A DNA stretch of 17,990 nucleotides from JBELHJ01 sp042091495 (lineage in GTDB: Bacteria > Bacteroidota > Bacteroidia > Flavobacteriales > Flavobacteriaceae). Below, one piece after another: positions 15,552 to 17,990 of this stretch (position 1 is its first letter; each line of letters starts with the position of its first letter). The stretch is from NCBI GenBank assembly GCA_042091495.1, contig JBELHJ010000046.1, forward strand, positions 1-17,990, read 5' to 3'. Made by a program: the position numbers and the translations under genes. A model generated the notes under the pieces. That model was not told where the DNA came from and made no database searches. It worked only from the letters and a program-made list of their open reading frames with translations.

Positions 15552-15922
15552 ATGGATTATGATGTATTAGTTGTTGGTTGTAGTTTAGCAGGCATTGCTT
15601 ACTGTGATGTTTTAGAGCAAAATGGCATGTCTTTCAAAGTGTTTGATGATAACTCTCAACAATCATCAAAAGTAGCTGCAGGTTTGTACAATCCAGTTAT
15701 TTTAAAACGTTTTTCAAAAGTATGGGAAGTTAAATCACAACTAGATATTGCTTTGCCGTTTTATGAGCGTATNNNNNNNNNNNNNNNNNNNNNNNNNNNN
15801 NNNNNNNNNNNNNNNNNNNNNNNNNNNNNNNNNNNNNNNNNNNNNNNNNNNNNNNNNNNNNNNNNNNNNNNNAATCAGAGCTGTCTATAGACCGATTTAG
15901 CGCGCTTTATCAAGATCTTTAG
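15552..15922 (+). CDS. FAD-dependent oxidoreductase (DAO-like), interrupted by assembly gap
   Basis: The 73 residues before the gap start MDYDVLVVGCSLAGIAYCDV, an FAD-binding Rossmann start in which the middle Gly of GxGxxG is Ser11. They continue with VAAGLYNPVILKRFSKVW, typical of D-amino-acid-oxidase-like flavoenzymes. The substrate is unknown. After the gap, the frame TCA GAG CTG from 15875 reads SELSIDRFSALYQDL and stops at 15922. I infer this is the gene's true C-terminus; the other two frames stop at 15890 and 15900. Related proteins are about 350 residues, so most of the gene (about 260 residues) is missing. The tail overlaps the convergent DUF983 gene by 26 nt. Confidence 0.75.
15773..15872. 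other. assembly gap (100 N) inside the FAD oxidoreductase gene
   Basis: Exactly 100 N. If the proposed C-terminal frame is right, the true length must be 2 modulo 3, so not 100. The family's usual size suggests about 750-800 nt, and other features could be hidden here. Confidence 0.93.
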
Positions 15923-16283
15923 AATAAGACATAAAGAGATTAATCCAAATATTTCGAGCTAATCGCATAATGATAGGGGCAGTAAAGAATAATGTCGCAA
16001 CTATACTAAAGAATGTATTCAGCAGATTAAAATCTAATAGTAAAAAACTTACTACAAAGGCTGCGGTGGCAAAAGCAACGCCAACGGCATAACTTACATA
16101 CATTGAGCCATAGAAAAAAGAGGGTTCTATACTGTACTTTGTGTTACAATTAGAACACTGTTCATGCATTTTTAATACCCTTATAATTTTATAGGGGTTG
16201 GATTCAACATACATGGATTCGTTTTGACATTTTGGACAATAACCTTTTAAAATACTATAGAGTTTTGTGCCTTTGGGAATCAT
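15897..16283 (-). CDS. DUF983 family membrane protein with zinc-ribbon-like cysteines
   Basis: The 128-residue protein matches the DUF983 pattern. A short N-terminal CPKC (16-19) pairs with CSNC (43-46), likely binding one zinc ion. Next come the family block YSIEPSFFYGSMYVSYA and two membrane helices (about 58-81 and 86-107). It ends in a short basic tail after ARNIWINLFMSY. The function is not known; the family is widespread in Bacteroidota and Alphaproteobacteria. It is divergent from the ABC-F gene (58 nt between starts) and converges on the FAD oxidoreductase with a 26-nt 3' overlap. A TAACTTTA element upstream (16321-16314) resembles a -7 box, but no well-spaced TTG accompanies it. Confidence 0.88.
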   Translation of the reverse strand: MIPKGTKLYSILKGYCPKCQNESMYVESNPYKIIRVLKMHEQCSNCNTKYSIEPSFFYGSMYVSYAVGVAFATAAFVVSFLLLDFNLLNTFFSIVATLFFTAPIIMRLARNIWINLFMSYSKDLDKAR

Positions 16284-16341
16284 TCTAATTGTTTAATTTT
16301 GCGCTCAGCTGTAAAGTTACCAATTTAGAACTACAACATTT

Positions 16342-17990
16342 ATGCTCAATATTCATAATCTTTCTATTTCCTTTCAAGGCGATTATCTCTTCGAGAATAT
16401 TTCTTTTAAACTAACCCCTGGCGATCGGGTGGGACTTATAGGAAAAAATGGCGCAGGAAAATCTACCATGTTAAAAATCTTATCCAAAGATTTAGAACCA
16501 GATTCTGGACAGATAGCTACTGATAAGCATTTAAAAATTGGGTTTTTACGCCAGGACATTGATTTTATTCAGGGTCGAACTGTTTTAGAAGAATCTTACA
16601 AGGCTTTTCAAGAGATTAAAGTTATTGAACATCAATTAGAAACCATAAATCTGGCCTTGGCTGAACGCACCGATTATGAAAGTGAATCTTACAATCAATT
16701 ATTAATTGATTTAAATGATTTACAACACCAATACGAGGTTTTGGGTGGATACAATTACCAGGGTAATACAGAAAAGGTCCTACAAGGATTGGGATTTAAG
16801 CGTGACGACTTTAATGCGCTTACAGATACTTTTTCTGGGGGTTGGCGTATGCGTATTGAATTGGCAAAATTATTACTTCAGAATAATGATATTTTACTTT
16901 TAGATGAGCCTACAAACCATTTGGATATTGAATCCATTTTATGGTTAGAAACCTTTCTAAAAACGTATTCAGGGGCTGTAGTTATTGTCTCTCACGATAA
17001 AATGTTTTTAGATCATGTTACCAACAGAACTATCGAGATTTCTTTAGGACGCATCTATGATTTTAATAAGCCCTATTCAAAATATTTGACTTTAAGAGCA
17101 GAACTAAAGTCACAGCAACTGGCCACTCAAAAGAACCAACAAAAACAAATAGAACAAACAGAGAAACTTATAGAAAAGTTTAGAGCGAAAGCCTCTAAGG
17201 CGTCAATGGCGCAGTCATTAATTAAAAAACTGGACAAAATTGACCGCATTGAAGTTGATGAAGATGATCACAGTGTAATGACCTTAAATTTTCCAGTTTC
17301 GGTTACACCAGGAAAAGTAATAATCGAGGCCGAATCTGTTTCTAAATCTTATGATGAGCATTTGGTGCTTTCTTCTGTAGATTTATTAATTGAGCGTGGT
17401 GCTAAAACGGCTTTTGTTGGACAGAATGGCCAAGGTAAATCAACGCTTGCTAAAGTTATTGTGGGAGAATTGGCTCATAAAGGGCAATTAAAACTTGGAC
17501 ATAATGTGCAATTAGGATATTTCGCTCAAAATCAAGCCGAGTATTTAGATGGTAATAAAACAGTTTTAGATACCATGATAGATGCGGCTAATGAAACTAA
17601 CAGAAGTAAAGTTAGAGATATACTAGGGGCTTTTTTATTTAGAGGGGATGAGGTAGATAAATACGTAAAGGTGTTATCTGGTGGTGAACGCAATCGTTTA
17701 GCTTTAGCTAAACTCATGTTGCAGCCATTTAATGTTTTAGTGATGGATGAACCCACCAATCACTTAGACATTGCTTCAAAAAATGTTTTAAAAGAGGCTC
17801 TGTCTCGTTATGAAGGTACGCTTATCTTGGTTTCTCACGACAGGGACTTTTTACAAGGACTAACTACTACAGTTTATGAATTTAAGGATCAGCGTGTAAA
17901 ATGCTTTCTTGGTGATATAAATTATTACTTAGAATCAAGAAATGTAGCATCAATGCGAGATATTGAGAAAAAAGAGGTGGTAAAGCCCAA
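16342..17990 (+). CDS. ABC-F family ATPase (YheS-like), 3' end outside the window
   Basis: This is a soluble twin-ATPase protein without membrane segments; ABC-F proteins act on the ribosome in translation or antibiotic protection. About 549 residues are visible and the frame is open to the edge. Domain 1 has Walker A GKNGAGKST (34-42), signature FSGGWRMR (from 164) and Walker B ILLLDEPTNHLD (184-195). A Gln/Lys-rich linker follows (about 252-295). Domain 2 has Walker A GQNGQGKST (360-368), signature LSGGERNR (from 445) and Walker B VLVMDEPTNHLD (465-476). Both catalytic Glu residues are present. FSGGWRMR is typical of the YheS-type housekeeping branch rather than resistance proteins. ATG 16342 starts MLNIHNLSISF, a normal ABC-F N-terminus. 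About 70-90 residues are probably missing. Confidence 0.93.
   Translation, partial: MLNIHNLSISFQGDYLFENISFKLTPGDRVGLIGKNGAGKSTMLKILSKDLEPDSGQIATDKHLKIGFLRQDIDFIQGRTVLEESYKAFQEIKVIEHQLETINLALAERTDYESESYNQLLIDLNDLQHQYEVLGGYNYQGNTEKVLQGLGFKRDDFNALTDTFSGGWRMRIELAKLLLQNNDILLLDEPTNHLDIESILWLETFLKTYSGAVVIVSHDKMFLDHVTNRTIEISLGRIYDFNKPYSKYLTLRAELKSQQLATQKNQQKQIEQTEKLIEKFRAKASKASMAQSLIKKLDKIDRIEVDEDDHSVMTLNFPVSVTPGKVIIEAESVSKSYDEHLVLSSVDLLIERGAKTAFVGQNGQGKSTLAKVIVGELAHKGQLKLGHNVQLGYFAQNQAEYLDGNKTVLDTMIDAANETNRSKVRDILGAFLFRGDEVDKYVKVLSGGERNRLALAKLMLQPFNVLVMDEPTNHLDIASKNVLKEALSRYEGTLILVSHDRDFLQGLTTTVYEFKDQRVKCFLGDINYYLESRNVASMRDIEKKEVVKP

Noticed and set aside
16308..16321. A second GG-N10-GC pattern (minus strand) upstream of the DUF983 gene
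   Set aside because: Only the GG and GC dinucleotides fit; both flanking blocks (TGGTAA and CAGC) differ from the sigma-54 consensus at several positions, so chance is more likely.
16715..16903. A 62-residue plus-strand frame inside the ABC-F gene
   Set aside because: It is out of frame within the conserved first ATPase domain.
1..17990. Mobile elements, CRISPR arrays, phage or defence genes
   Set aside because: I saw no transposase, integrase, regular repeats or known defence domains; the genes are core Bacteroidota functions with uniform base composition.

Overview
The window looks like a chromosomal core region of a Flavobacteriaceae-type Bacteroidota bacterium. It is AT-rich and shows no consistent Shine-Dalgarno sequences. 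Several promoters fit the Bacteroidota pattern (TTG, about 17-23 nt, TAnnTTTG). It carries the gliding motility/type IX secretion cluster gldKLMN, and both the gene order and the encoded proteins are typical of flavobacteria. I cannot name the genus. Two runs of exactly 100 N (13403-13502 and 15773-15872) show this is a scaffold, and each run interrupts a gene.

Left part (1-7072), almost all minus strand. A partial tRNA-Ala(GGC) lies at the edge, followed by a small plus-strand DUF2834-like membrane protein. That gene converges on groES-groEL and shares a bidirectional terminator with it. Upstream on the minus strand is a tight five-gene cluster read in the order miaB, sigma-54-type activator, lptE, TPR-like protein, secG. 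It starts at a good promoter before miaB and ends at a strong terminator after secG. It therefore joins tRNA modification, a transcriptional activator, LPS assembly and Sec translocation on one probable transcript.

Middle part (7190-15530), plus strand. topA (a zinc-finger-free DNA topoisomerase I) is followed 2 nt later by an arginase-fold protein that has lost half of its metal ligands. After a 161-nt spacer come gldK, gldL, gldM (broken by the first gap) and gldN, closed by a strong terminator. GldL and GldM form the proton-driven inner-membrane motor; GldK (lipoprotein) and GldN form the periplasmic/outer-membrane ring partners.

Right part (15552-17990). An FAD-dependent oxidoreductase is split by the second gap, and its likely C-terminus survives after the gap, overlapping the convergent DUF983 gene. 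Last is a YheS-like ABC-F ATPase that runs off the window.

I found no mobile element, CRISPR array or defence system. The least explained items are the metal-site-degenerate arginase-like protein next to gldK, the receiver-less sigma-54 activator inside an envelope/secretion operon, a sigma-54-like GG-N10-GC element in front of groES, and the TPR-like protein between lptE and secG. Apart from two 100-N gaps, no stretch over 300 bases lacks a gene.
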